A stretch of DNA of 64,000 bases from Rhipidocladum racemiflorum (taxonomy: Eukaryota > Streptophyta > Magnoliopsida > Poales > Poaceae): contig CM070591.1 of NCBI GenBank assembly GCA_036346355.1, positions 20,320,001 to 20,384,000 on the forward strand. The letters are read 5' to 3'. The translations under genes were made by a program, and so were the position numbers. Numbering within the stretch: the first letter of the stretch is position 1; the number at the start of each line of letters is the position of its first letter. The notes under the pieces are model-generated. The model was not told where the DNA came from, made no database searches, and was given only the letters and a program-made list of their open reading frames with translations. Below are positions 1-10,373 of this stretch, piece by piece.

Positions 1-2735
1 CCCCTTCCGCACTGGCCGATGGCTCACGCCGATTGCGTTTATCTTCGCCTCGGCCCAACCGACCATACGAGTACCCCTTCGTTGCTCAAGGACTCGGTGT
101 CGGGTTGGGCCGACCTCTGTTCTACCGTAAGAAGGCGGAGGGGTCCCGATTGGTCTATCTTGGGGAGGACGCTCCGCCATCGAGACGGCGCGCCGTGCAA
201 CCCGAGGAAGAGCGGGTGCTCGGGGCGATCGGTGAGCTTGCCCAGATGGGGCTCACTGGTCGGGATATCGCCGGACTTCACCTTCAACCGGTGTCCCCAC
301 GAGGCGCCGCGAGCATCCTTTCTTCGAGGTGACCGGGTGGCACGACTTCACCCGCGAGGACAACGCAGTATGTTCCCGGACCTCTTTCCCGAGCATCGCG
401 CTTTCGTGATCGGTGCTATGCATATATATATATATCTTTTGTCTTAGTCTTGATTTGCGGCCAGCGACTCAGGGGATTTGGAGTTGACGAGAGGGTCGCC
501 GAGATGTTCGGCGCTCGAAGGAGAAGGAGCCGACGCCCAATCGTCAGGTCCCCAAGAACATTTTCGATCGCGGCGACGCGTAAGTACATCTTTCGCTTCG
601 CTCGGGGCATGTTTTCCGAGCTCATTCCTCCCGATTTACTGTTTTGCGGAGAAGGTCGCCCTTGAGCTTGCGGTGTCGAAGGCCGCAGCCGGCCGCCAAG
701 AAGCCGACACCGCCAGGGCTCGCGATAGAGGGCGGCGGGTCGAGGCCGCCAGCATCCGCCGCCTCGCCTCGCGCCAAGCGGTCGAGGCGCCGAAGCTTCG
801 ACCAGACCCCATGCCGCACCTTGAGTACGCCGACCGCCAGAGGTAAGCGAACTCCGAATTTGGTTTGATGACTTCAAACGGAGGAAGCCGAGCCGATGAG
901 CCGATCGGGACAGCTCGCCGAGCAAAGCGAGGAAGGCCGAGGAGGAGGCCAGTCCTCCCGACCAAGGAGCGGTGGAGAGGCGGATCAAGGCCCTCCAGAC
1001 CAGCTTACTCGGGTGGTCGATGACCCCGAGGAGGAGGAAGAAGAGGAGGCCACTTATGCTCTCGTCGGAAGGAGCAGGAGGTCGACCTCTCGCATCGCCT
1101 CGGCTGGAAGAGGTCGACATGGACGACGTCGACCCGGCGATGGCACGTGCCGCCGATGCCGCGGAGGCGTGTCGTGGTCGTGGCCGAGGCCTACGAGGCC
1201 GCCGCGGCAGGTCGCCCGTGGGCCCGTAGCGAGGAGGCCGAGGAGGACTGCCGCCGCCACGCGTAAGTTCTTACTTTATTCTCTTATTCTATTCTTGTCT
1301 TGCGATTTTCTTCGGGCTAACCCCACCCTGTTTGGCGTGGGCGTGATAGCTCGGATGTCGTTTTTGGACTTCCGCCAGATGGCTGAGGAGATTATCAACT
1401 CTGCAGTGGACGCCGAGCTCGACCGCGTCGTCGACCGAGTGATGGCCGAGACGGGGGAGGAGCCGGCGCCAGCTACGGACTCAGCGGAGCCCGCGCTTCC
1501 CTCGGCGGGACCCGTGCTTTCTTCGGCGGACGCGGAACCTATTCCGGCCGCGGAGGAGCAGGAGTCGCAGGGGACTGAGGACCAAGACGCCTTGGCCTTG
1601 GTCCCTTGCGAAGAGACGACTGCGGGCGAGGCTCAGGCGCCGAGCCCCGAGGAAGGGAGCTTGGTTGCTGCCGACCAACAGCCCTTGGTCGTGAGCCAAG
1701 GAGAGGAGGAGGTCGTCCCCGACCTAACTCCTTCGGCCTTGGGGCACCAGCGCCCCCGCCACGAGGTGCCAGGCGGAGGTGATCGCCTTGATCAAACGTC
1801 TCGGCGCGGAGCATCGGTCGCCTCCGACTACGGAGGGACAAGAGGCGGAGGTGATCGCTCTCGATCCAATGCCTCCGATCGCAGAGCATTGGTCGCCTCC
1901 GGCTGCAGAGGGACAGGAGGCGGAGGTGGTCGTTAACGACCAACTGCCTCGGCCATGAGCAAGGAGTGGCAGCGCTGTGGTTGGCGTACAGCCCGAGCGC
2001 ATGTCCGACCAGAGGAAGGCGCCACGAGCCGCTTGTCGTGGAAGAGGATCACCTCGGGCGACCGGTTGGTCGAAGGTGGTGACGCCGTTGCTCTCTGAGC
2101 ACCGGGGTGCTCAGAGGAGCAAGACCCGACGTCTTGCCCGGATGACTTGGTCAATCCCTTCTTTCGGCCGGCGCGACCGATCGCCATGCCGCTTCAGGAC
2201 AAGTCGGTCACCGGCTCTTCCGTAAGTTTCATGTTTCTTCTTTTTCCTGCGATCGATCTTCCGGGAGTCCGCTCGCCTTTTCCCTTCTCTTTTCTCTTTC
2301 TGCCCGAAGTTTGCCGCGAAGGCTATGGAGGATATCGACGCTACCTCGGTCTCCGCAGAAGAGTACTGGTCGTACCACCGCGAGCAAGACGCCAAGATCG
2401 CCGATCTTGAGCGTCGGGTCTCCGAGGTGCGCGAGGCCGACCTGAAGCAGCTGGAATCGGCGAGGAGCCTCATCGCCGGGCTCCGGGACCAGCTCTTCCA
2501 GAGCGAGACGGCGAAGAGCACTTCGGAGCGTATGCACCGAGCTTGACGAGGAGCTGGTGAAGCTTTGGCAGACCTTCAGCGAGCTCGGGAGCGCGAGGAG
2601 GCTCACCAAGGAGGCGCAGCGCCTCGGAAAGCGCGACCAAGGTCGCGCGACCTGGCGGAAGGTCCTGGACCTAGAGGCGGAGGTCGACTCCCTTAAGGAC
2701 GAGCTCGCTGCCCTCCAGGCCGAGCGTAGGACTTA
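1..2735 (+). pseudogene. Antisense multi-exon ORF (Transposase_28-like region) of the Tat element
   Basis: Plus-strand coding-like GC-rich blocks lie antisense to the element, downstream of integrase. Splice-like junctions are visible: donors GTAAGT or GTAAGC near 581, 844, 1263 and 2222, and an acceptor before 2309. The first block contains FYRKKAEGSRLVYLG and ELAQMGLTGRDIA, resembling the C-terminal end of the plant 'putative gypsy type transposon' family (Pfam Transposase_28). The last exon (about 2309-2735) is a charged coiled coil (QDAKIADLERRVSEVREAD, later LDLEAEVDSLKDELAALQ) with a frameshift near 2535 and a stop at 2733-2735. Antisense ORFs at this position are known in Tat elements such as Grande. 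Their function is unknown. Its 5' end may lie left of the window. Confidence 0.6.
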
Positions 2736-3407
2736 GCTCCTCTTTTTATTTTTAGCTCGTGTAAACCCTGTAAAAAAAAACAACGCTTCGGGTTAAATGA
2801 GCAAACTTGCAGGTGTTTGGTCCTTGCCTGTTTTTCTTGAGCTCGCCTTCAACATATGCCCGTATGATCCTGGTTCTGCAGAAAAAGGAAACAAGTTCCT
2901 GCATAGAGCATACAGCATAGATACGAGCAAAGGATCCTTGATAAGAAGGGACGGAACGTTCCTATCATACGGAGCCCCCCTGCCATGGACAAAGGTCGTG
3001 CCCTCACCGTTGCGAGCACGAGTTTGTTCATGGGAGAATTTTAAGGGTCGCTTTGGTCGTGACCTAGATAGATGGGTTGCGTTGAGAGAAGTGTGAGCAC
3101 AGGGCAGACGAGCTTTAAACCAACAATACGTAGAGCCACCATACCCGAGTGGTCACTGAACCGGGCTTAGAGTGGATGCTCGCGCCCGACCACGCATACA
3201 GTGAAGAGCTACTGTGGAAAGTGAACGATTGGGCGAGCATCCGACCGGGGGCCAAGGGAAATGGTGCGCACATATTTGTCGGATAAGTTCGTCTGTAGTG
3301 CTGGTAGACGACGATGCTCGTTCGACAAAGCGAGGTCGAAAAAACACGAGAAAGAGGAAAATGATTTATTTGAAAGAACGCAAGGGGCGCGAGATAGGAG
3401 TACTCGT
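2736..3407. other. Spacer between Tat integrase and the antisense ORF
   Basis: No convincing coding sequence on either strand. It separates the convergent ends of the sense pol region and the antisense ORF. An A-run at 2772-2780 after GTGTAAACCC could reflect a polyadenylation region of the antisense transcript. Confidence 0.4.
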
Positions 3408-4445
3408 CTAAACGTAGAATTTGCGCAGTTGATCGATGTTCCAGGTGCTGGTGAGCTCCCGACCATCTGGCATCGCGAGGCTTAACAGCCCGGGCGTCTT
3501 TGTAGACATGACCGTGTAGGGTCCCTCCCACCTTGGGGTCAGCTTGTTGGCCTTCGACAGGTCTTGAACTCTTCGTAAGACCATGTCGCCAACTTGTAGG
3601 GCCCTAGGTCGGATTGTCTTGGCTGCATGCCTACGAAGAGCCTGTAGGTAAGTCGCAGACCGGAGCAACGCCCGTTCGCGTGTCGCTTCGACGAGGTCCA
3701 GGTCGACGAGGCGCTCAACCTCTTGATCGATGGAATCGATCGATTTGCACCTCTCGGGAACCCAGCACAATTTCGCAGCGTAACGGCCTCCGCACCGTAG
3801 GACGAAGTTGGAAAGGCGTTTACGCTGTGGCTCGACTTGTCGTGGTGCGACAGACCAAAGAAACGGCAGAAGCTCCTCCACCCACTTGCCGCTTGTCTTT
3901 GGTTGAGGGTCTTAAAGACCCTCTTTTATGCCCTGGACTAGCCGACCATTCGCTCGCTCGGTGCTCCGTTACTCTGTGGATGCGCCACGTAGGCGAACAG
4001 ACCTTGGTCCCGACCTCCTCGCATAACTTTGGAACAGTTCACTAGTGAATCGGGTCCGTTGTCTGTGATAAGACGGTTGGGTATCCCGAACCGAGTTACC
4101 ACGTTCTGTCGCGGAGGAATCTCTTGGCCGCTCGGGCCGAGATGGTCGAGACGGGCTCGGCCTCTATCCACTTAGTGAAAGTGTCGATGGCGACGAGCAA
4201 ATACTTGCGACCTTCGACCTCTGGGAAAGGGTCCAAGGACGTCGAGCCCCCAGGTCGAGAATGGCCACGAAAGCGGTATGGTTTGTAGGGCATACGCTGG
4301 TTGACGGGATTTGCGAGCATGGAACTGGCATGCTCGGCAGGTCGTTACGATTGACCGTGCGTCCGTCAAGGCCGTAGGCCAGTAGTAACCCAATCGGAAG
4401 GCCTTGCTCACAAGCCGTTACGAAGACGAATGAGCTCCGCACATC
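3408..4445 (-). pseudogene. Integrase of the Tat element (frameshifted)
   Basis: On the minus strand, the N-terminal HHCC zinc region (ending CRACQFHA) is at about 4320-4411. The catalytic core follows, with VAIDTFTKWIEAEP (first Asp) near 4180-4215, ITDNGP (second Asp) near 4050, and HPQSNGAPSER carrying the Glu near 3960. The C-terminal domain at 3408-3881 ends LTPRWEGPYTV and WNIDQLRKFYV, the usual Tat integrase end. The pieces are in different frames, so the enzyme, which would insert the cDNA copy into the host chromosome, is not produced intact. Confidence 0.8.
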
Positions 4446-4539
4446 CCTTCGTGGATATCACGAAGAAGGTAATCGCCTTCCTCTTGGGAGACGATCTGGA
4501 AAGGATTCCTAATGCGCCTTTCGGTATAGGTCGCCTTCG

Positions 4540-5262
4540 ATCGATCTGTCTTGAGAAGATCGCCTTGTTAGCCTGAACGCTCGGCTTCTTCCTCGGGCAA
4601 TGTCCCATGCGCAAGGTATTGGATGAATGGCGTCATCCAATTTGGCGCTTTGCTCGAGGAATGAGACCCTACCGCCGGTCTCTGGTGCCTCCTCTTCGAG
4701 AGGAATGGAGGGCTTATGTAGGTGCTCGACAAGCACCCACGAGCGGTGGTTTGAGAGGAACCGACCTTAGACATTTGGTCGGCCAGGGAATTATCCTTCT
4801 TGGGGATGTAGATTACTTCGAAATTCTTGAAGTATTTCTCCATCTTCCTTACTTCGGCCAGGTACAGCGCCATTGAGGTATCGGAACACCGATACTCCTT
4901 GTTGACTGGTTCACGACCAACCGTGAATCGCCCTTCACGGTGAGTCGTTGGACTCCTAGCGATTTACATGCCAAGTCCGCCAAAGGCCTTCGTACTCGCC
5001 GCGTTGTTAGTCGCAGCGAAATGTAGTTGGATGGCGATCTTGTAGCTGTTCTCCATCCGGAGACCAAGATGACGCCACCCCAGCGCCAGATGCTCGGGAT
5101 CCGTCAAAATACAAGGTCCAGCGTTTCCCCTCGAATCATTGGTCCCGCAGCCGGGTGGTGCCGAGCCGACCATTCGCCACGAAATCAGCCAAGACTTGTG
5201 ATTTTATCGCCGTGCGGTCGAGAACACCGGCTCGAACTCGGCGAGCTCCATTGCCCACTTGG
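4540..5262 (-). pseudogene. Second (archaeal-type) RNase H of Tat pol
   Basis: After the gypsy RNase H, the minus strand shows a second RNase H in fragments. A LYFDGS motif lies near 5095-5115 (first catalytic Asp). KGDSRLVVNQ lies near 4905-4937 (a later catalytic Asp). YLAEVRKMEKYFKNFEV and IPKKDNSLADQMSK lie at about 4770-4873. The linker WMTPFIQYLAHGTLPEEE toward integrase follows. The second domain is a known marker of the Tat/Athila branch and would degrade the RNA strand of hybrids during reverse transcription. Frames change several times, so this copy is dead. Confidence 0.75.
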
Positions 5263-6681
5263 CTATGCGACCATCGGGCGCCCCTGATTTTTCAGATTTC
5301 CCCGAGTGGGAAGCCTGGCCAACACCACGATCTTGTGTGCTTGAAAGTAGTGACGCAACTTCCGGAGGCCATCAAGAATGAGTACAGAGCTTCGGACCTC
5401 GGGTAACGCTCCTTTGGTCCATGAAGTACTTGGACGTAATAGACAGTGTCGGGTACCATTTCTCTCTACTGCCAACACCGAGCTTACCGCTTGCGGGGTT
5501 GCCGCCAGGTATAATAGCAATTCTTCCCCTACCGTGGGTGTGACGAGGACGGGCGGTTTGGAGAGGTACTGCTTTAGCTCTTTGAACGCGCGATCAGCTT
5601 CCTCGGTCCACGTGAAGCCATCATGTTTGCGGAGGGCTTTAAAGAAAGGTAGTCCTCGTTCCCCCAGCCGAGAGACGAACCGGCTTAAGGCGGCCATTCT
5701 TCCGGTCAGAGCTTGTACTTCCTTTACGCAAGTGGGCGACCTCATGTTCTCAATGGCTTCGATCTTCTCCGGGTTAGCCCCAACGCCGTGTGGCCCGACC
5801 ATGTAGCCGAGCACCTTGCCAGCCTTCACGCCGAATACGCATTTTTCTGGATTTAGCTTTATTCGATGCTTATTGAGGTTACAGAAAGTTTCTTCCAGGT
5901 CAGCAACGTGACCCGAAGTACTCTTGCTTTTGACGACTATGTCGTCGACATACACCTCCAAATTCCGACCTATTTGGTCTGTGAAAGTCTTCTGCATGAG
6001 GCGTTGAAAGGTTGCTCCCGCGTTTCTCAGACCGAAAGACATGGTCGTATAGCAGAAATGCAACGGGGTGATGAAGGAGGTCTTCTCCTCGTCTTCGCGC
6101 GACAGGCTGATCTGATGATAGCCTGAATAGGCGTCTAGGAAGCTCATGGTCTGTGACCCTGCCGTCGCGTCCACCAATTGGTCTATGCGAGGCAACGGGT
6201 AGTTGTCTTTTGGGCACGCTGCGTTCAAACCCGTGTGGTCGACGCATTTGTCGCCACTTGCCTCCTTTCTTCTGACCAGAACTGGATTGGCTAGCCACTC
6301 GGAGTGCTCGATCTCTCCGATGAAGCCAGCTTTTAGGAGTTTATCAAGTTCCTCCCTGATGATTGCCTGCTTTTTAGGAAAAGCGTCTAAGTTTCTGTCT
6401 CCTTTTTTTGTCGGTGAACCGCTTCTTTGTGCTCGACCACCTCCCTTGGGACCCCGGGCATGTCGGATGGGTCCCAGGCGAACACATCCGACCTTGCGCG
6501 GAGGAAGGTGACGAGCTCGAGTTCCTATTTGGGATCTAAGGAAGATCCCAAATGAATGACCTTGGCCGGTTCCGACTTCGCTGAGTGGAACGACCTTGGT
6601 CTCTCCTCCAGTGGAGGGCAAGTTTAGGCCGGAATGCTTCGGCTCTTGGTCGGGACCGCGAGTGGGTAACTGACCGACCAT
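5263..6681 (-). CDS. pol: Reverse transcriptase-RNase H segment of Tat pol
   Basis: A 472-codon open stretch on the minus strand. Roughly residues 100-300 are the RT domain, with CPKDNYPLPRIDQLVDAT, FLDAYSGYHQI (first catalytic Asp near residue 183) and the YVDD box near 244-247. Residues about 300-460 form the RT thumb, the connection and the gypsy RNase H fold, in which the first catalytic Asp position reads LLLYLAAT and has no Asp. Tat elements commonly lose this residue and rely on a second, archaeal-type RNase H, which is seen directly downstream. The first 90 or so residues look out of frame (protease remnant), so the apparent start is not a real one. The protein would be one part of a polyprotein. 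Confidence 0.88.
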   Translation of the reverse strand: MVGQLPTRGPDQEPKHSGLNLPSTGGETKVVPLSEVGTGQGHSFGIFLRSQIGTRARHLPPRKVGCVRLGPIRHARGPKGGGRAQRSGSPTKKGDRNLDAFPKKQAIIREELDKLLKAGFIGEIEHSEWLANPVLVRRKEASGDKCVDHTGLNAACPKDNYPLPRIDQLVDATAGSQTMSFLDAYSGYHQISLSREDEEKTSFITPLHFCYTTMSFGLRNAGATFQRLMQKTFTDQIGRNLEVYVDDIVVKSKSTSGHVADLEETFCNLNKHRIKLNPEKCVFGVKAGKVLGYMVGPHGVGANPEKIEAIENMRSPTCVKEVQALTGRMAALSRFVSRLGERGLPFFKALRKHDGFTWTEEADRAFKELKQYLSKPPVLVTPTVGEELLLYLAATPQAVSSVLAVERNGTRHCLLRPSTSWTKGALPEVRSSVLILDGLRKLRHYFQAHKIVVLARLPTRGNLKNQGRPMVA

Positions 6682-6789
6682 ATCTAAGGCTCTTTCGTAG
6701 CAATTGAGTGAGGACTTGTGGTTCCATTTGATGGTTATAACTCCGTTCGGTCAGGGAATCTTCTGGCACTGATACGCGTGGTGAGAGGA

Positions 6790-7133
6790 GGCCATCAACT
6801 TGGCCAAGGCCGGCTGCCGAGGATGGCGTTGTAGGCCGACTCAAAGTCCACCACCTCGAAGGTGATTAGCTCCGCTCAAGTTACTTGGGCCGCCAAAACT
6901 TACGCGGGGCGACCTGCCCTGCAGGTTTGATCGAGGTGCCGGAACTATCCGAAGAAGGGCACGGCCACACTCTTGATTTTGGAACGAGGAATCTGCATCT
7001 CGTCCAAAACCTTGGCTGAAATAAGGTCCAAAGAGCTTCCGGAGTCTAAGAGGACCCGACCGACGGCGGTATTGGCGATGGTGGGGTTCACGACCATCGG
7101 AAGCCTCTGGGTTTGGTCATCCCAAGGGGACAA
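6790..7133 (-). pseudogene. Aspartic protease domain of the Tat element
   Basis: The minus strand encodes LLDSGSSLDLIS, the active-site loop of a retroelement aspartic protease, which would cleave the Gag-Pol polyprotein. Further on, around 6793-6850, is the C-terminal signature YNAILGRPALAKLMA, typical of Tat proteases, but in a different frame from the active site. The domain is therefore split by a frameshift near 6945. It lies between gag and RT, as expected. Confidence 0.75.
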
Positions 7134-7135
7134 TC

Positions 7136-9001
7136 GTCCTTGGAGAAGGTCAGGATACCTTCGACCATTTCAATTCTTTGCAGGAGGCTTACCCTGGGTA
7201 ACATGGTGCACTTCCTTGCGGCCTCCTTTAAGTCCCGACGGGACTTGTAGGCGGAGGAGCCCCCGAAGATGACCGCTATGTGATTCCTTGGTTCTTGGTA
7301 TTCCATGTCATCCTCACTTTCCTCGGCGGGCTGTTTTCCTTTGTCATTATCACCCTGCTCGAAGCGTTGGCATGGGCCCCCTCGGCCAGAAAAAGCTTCC
7401 GAGCGGTAGGTCCACGCTCGGCAATTCCGTAGGTCGTGCCGTCGCTGGTGAAGCGGACGATGAGGTTGCCCCGTCGGTTCGCTTGGTCGCCTCGTCGGTC
7501 CGCTTGGTCGCCTCATCCTCGAGGCCTGTGTGGTTGTCCTCTTCCCCGAGCGTTAAGCCCCCGGCGCTGCGGCGGGGTTGCTCGGGGTTGTTGTTGTTCC
7601 ACCGCGGCTACCATGGCTGGCGAGGGCTGCTTTTTCTTCTTTTTCTTGATCTTCTTGTCTGCACTGAGCCCTTTTGCTAGCCGAGGTCTCTAAGCCAGGT
7701 TGAGGCGGCAGCTTCCTTCGCCCGAGATCTTCTTCCATTGGACGGCCTCATCTGCGTTGGCGATCGATCGACCATTCTAAGAGCTCGTTCGCCCGTTAGA
7801 TCCGTGGATCTCCAGGTCTGTGTGAAGCGCCTGTCTCGTACCCGAACTTGAAAGCTCGGACGACGGCCTCGTCCGATATGTTCGGATCGAGTTCCGACTT
7901 GGATGAACCTGGACGAACTGTCGCAGGTTTCCTGTCCGTCAGATCAAGCGCTCCAGGTCGCGCTCCTTTCCCGGGCGGATGTAGCAGCTCTGGAAATTTG
8001 CTCGGAGCGCGGCACTGAGCTGCCCCCAGGACCGTATGGATCCTTCCTTCTGATTGAAAAGCCACGTACGAGCGGCTCGGCCTGCAACTGTCGGCGGGTA
8101 ATTCGCCATCACCCCTCATTGCCTCCGTGGCGAGGATGGCGGTAGTGTATATTGAGAGGAATTCGTCCTGCCTCGGGGTCCCGTTGAATCTCTCGGCGTG
8201 GCGGGCTTGAATCTGTTCGGCCATGCGACGTCCCGAGGGAGCTCGTGAAGGCTCGGCAGCGAAACTCGGGGTTTCGCGGTGAAACCCTGGTCACAAGCGG
8301 CCTCCACGCTGGTCTTCCACTCCAACGCCGCCTTGTGCCGAGTCGGAAAAAACCTCTCGTGACGGTCGTGCCGATGACCGCTTGGTCGTGGAGCGTTCAG
8401 AGCGTTAAGAATCTGGGCGACAGGCGATATCGCCTCGAGGTTGCTCTGTGGATCGCTCCGGCCTTTCCCGGATCGGATTAGCGGCCTGGGGCGATCTCCG
8501 AGCATGGCTCCGAGATTCACCTCTGTGCGAGCGCACGGGGGAGTGTTTGCGATGGTCCCGGGAAACACTCCGGGCATCCCGACCACGGGGGGGATCCGAG
8601 ACTTTTAGCTCGGCGGCAAGCCTTTCCAAATCTTCGGCTACGACCCTGCCCACGGCCTCTAAGTCTACTTGCTCGGGGAAACTGCGCAGGTCACGCACGA
8701 CCGCCGCCAAGGCCTGTAGCCGTTCCTGTTTCCGGTGAACTGGCGGCGGTGAGCTTTGACGGTGCTCTGGAGTGCGATCGGGAGTTCGGTACCCGCGAGA
8801 GTTCCTTTCCGTGGAAGCGCACCTCCCCTTTGCTTGGCGGCGAATGCTTGCGAGGGTCTTTCCCAAAGACGCCTCCAGGTGGAGTCTGGCTGCCTCGTAG
8901 TGGTCGTGCTTGGCAGCGTCCGAGGATCCCTCTCCGGGCTCCGCACGGCTCCCGGCCACGTTGACTCGACGAGAACGGGATGAAAGCGATGGGGACATCA
9001 T
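7136..9001 (-). pseudogene. gag of the Tat element (broken)
   Basis: Several minus-strand open stretches, at 8405-9001, 7796-8224 and 7088-7516, cover the expected gag position between the LTR leader and the protease. The N-terminal part (8405-9001) is rich in Arg, Ser and Glu and charged, as in Tat gag. The 7796-8224 stretch carries the gag core, with residues such as FNGTPRQDEFLSIYTTAI. The C-terminal basic part lies before the protease. The frame changes between stretches and stops intervene, so no full-length Gag could be made. I assign it by position and partial similarity, and exact ends are approximate. Confidence 0.6.
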
Positions 9002-9314
9002 TGTATCCCCTTGGGACGCAGTCTCTCGGTCGAGCTCTAGGTCATCTGGTATGTCCAGGCCATCGTAGAGCTCGTCGCAGTCATCCTCGGGGTCTCCGAG
9101 GGTAATGTCTGGGGAATGGAGGATCTGCCCTCGCGTTCCCGTGTCCGGGGAAAGGCTCCCAGACTTCGGTGTGACCGATAGGATCGGTCACCCCGCCACG
9201 TTGTCGGGCGCGTAGTACACGTCGTCATCTTCAACGTGGTCAAAAACACAAAGGTCCCGAGTGTCTCCCGAGTTTGGCATCCTCGAGGATCTTGATCCGC
9301 ACGGAATCAAACTG

Positions 9315-9336
9315 CCGTCCCCACGACGGCGCCCGG
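9315..9336 (-). other. Primer binding site of the Tat element
   Basis: Immediately inside the LTR the minus strand reads CCGGGCGCCGTCGTGGGG. This resembles the TGGCGCC-type primer sites of grass Tat elements, but the first bases are altered. Confidence 0.5.
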
Positions 9337-9974
9337 TATCGACGATTGGAGAACGGGCTCCCGTCGAGCTTACTTGTTGAATGGGGGATCAACAGAGCCC
9401 CGTCGTACGGATCGAAGAGGGCGTTCGAGCGACGCGAGGCCGGGAGAGGAAGAAAAAGGGGGACACGGTGTTTTTATCCTGGTTCGGGCCTCTCACCGTC
9501 GAGATAATAGCCCTACTCCAGTGTATTGTGTTCTATCTTGGTGTCCCTCCCCTGTTACAGATCTTCAGGGGGGTTTAAATACTACGACTAGAGGTACATA
9601 GAAAGTAACTACCTCCTGGGATCGCGCCGCGTAAGCGTACTTACGATCTACTGCCCTTGACCCGGGCGCTATTTGAATTTCGGGTATGATTTCCCTTGAT
9701 CTCCGGCTGATTGGTTGCCACCTTCCTTCCTTGTGGCATTGACCGGGCACCCCGACCAAAACACCCGAGCAGGTCGTGGCCTCCACGAGCATGCTTGCTC
9801 GTGGGGGGGTGTGTTTGGTGCTTCTGCGAGCGAAGGTGCAAATGCGTATGCTCGGAGGAGAAGGAGGGATGCTCGTTCCGTTCTCCGAGCATCTTCTTTT
9901 AGTGTTGCTTGGTCGGCGGGTTTAGCTTTTCACGGGGGTACCGTGGTCTTTTGCCAGATAGCCAATCCCCGACA
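9337..9974 (-). repeat. 5' LTR of the Tat element
   Basis: On the minus strand the LTR starts with TGTCGGGGATTGG and ends near GTCGATA, beside a GGGCGCC primer-site-like sequence, which gives about 638 bp. The terminal dinucleotide reads TA where CA is usual, so the inner edge is uncertain by a few bases. The partner LTR is off-window, so no divergence estimate is possible. Confidence 0.7.
9574..9582 (-). promoter_or_regulatory. TATA-like box in the Tat LTR
   Basis: Minus-strand GTATTTAAA lies in the middle of the LTR, where an LTR promoter would be expected, upstream of the gag leader. This is sequence resemblance only. Confidence 0.3.
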
Positions 9975-10040
9975 ATTTTTATAAAATATAAGTCCTTAAG
10001 GCTTTGCCATGCTAACTAGGTCACGTCCTACAGTAGTCCA

Positions 10041-10053
10041 GGCTCTGATACCA
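10041..10053 (-). other. Primer binding site of Tekay-A (tRNA-iMet)
   Basis: The minus strand reads TGGTATCAGAGCC, complementary to the initiator methionine tRNA 3' end, 4 bases inside the LTR edge. Confidence 0.8.
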
Positions 10054-10311
10054 CCGCTGTGAGACCCCGGATCAGCTATCCAGAATCTCCTGTGTATTTC
10101 CGTACTAGTCCCAGATCAGTAGCTAGTACACACAGTCACAATGATACATCATTGCCGAACAAAACAAAACTTGTAATATAAATATTCAAGTATGGGCCAC
10201 ATGGCCACTTATTACAATACTCGGTCCAACGACCGGACACTCAAAACAGCGGAAGCAAAAGAAAGCAACGAGCGAATGCCACAACGCCACAGGCGACGAC
10301 TAGGAACGCAA

Positions 10312-10373
10312 CTAGTCCTCTTGGCAAACCTCCTCGAAGAACTCCTCCTCCTCTTCGGCATCTTGATAAATCT
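10312..10373 (-). other. LTR terminal exon b of Tekay-A (acidic, stop-terminated)
   Basis: After ATCATCAG on the minus strand, 62 nt continue in the phase left by the upstream mini-exon and encode EIYQDAEEEEEFFEEVCQED before TAG. The Tekay-B LTR has an acidic stop-terminated segment at almost the same distance from the LTR end (254 against 261 nt). The downstream sequence contains CGCCTGTGGCGTTGTGG, also similar in Tekay-B. Confidence 0.45.

Larger units (their letters stand above)
1..9974 (-). mobile_element. Ty3/gypsy LTR retrotransposon, Tat lineage (3' LTR off-window)
   Basis: Read on the minus strand, the order is 5' LTR, primer site, gag, aspartic protease, RT, RNase H, a second (archaeal-type) RNase H, integrase, then a downstream region with an antisense multi-exon frame. 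That order, the two RNase H domains and the antisense region are known hallmarks of Tat-lineage elements (RIRE2/Grande/Retand relatives). The protein frames carry many stops and shifts, so this copy is not autonomous. The minus-strand 5' end begins TGTCGGGGATTGGC at 9974. The 3' LTR and the matching target duplication lie left of the window. Confidence 0.85.
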
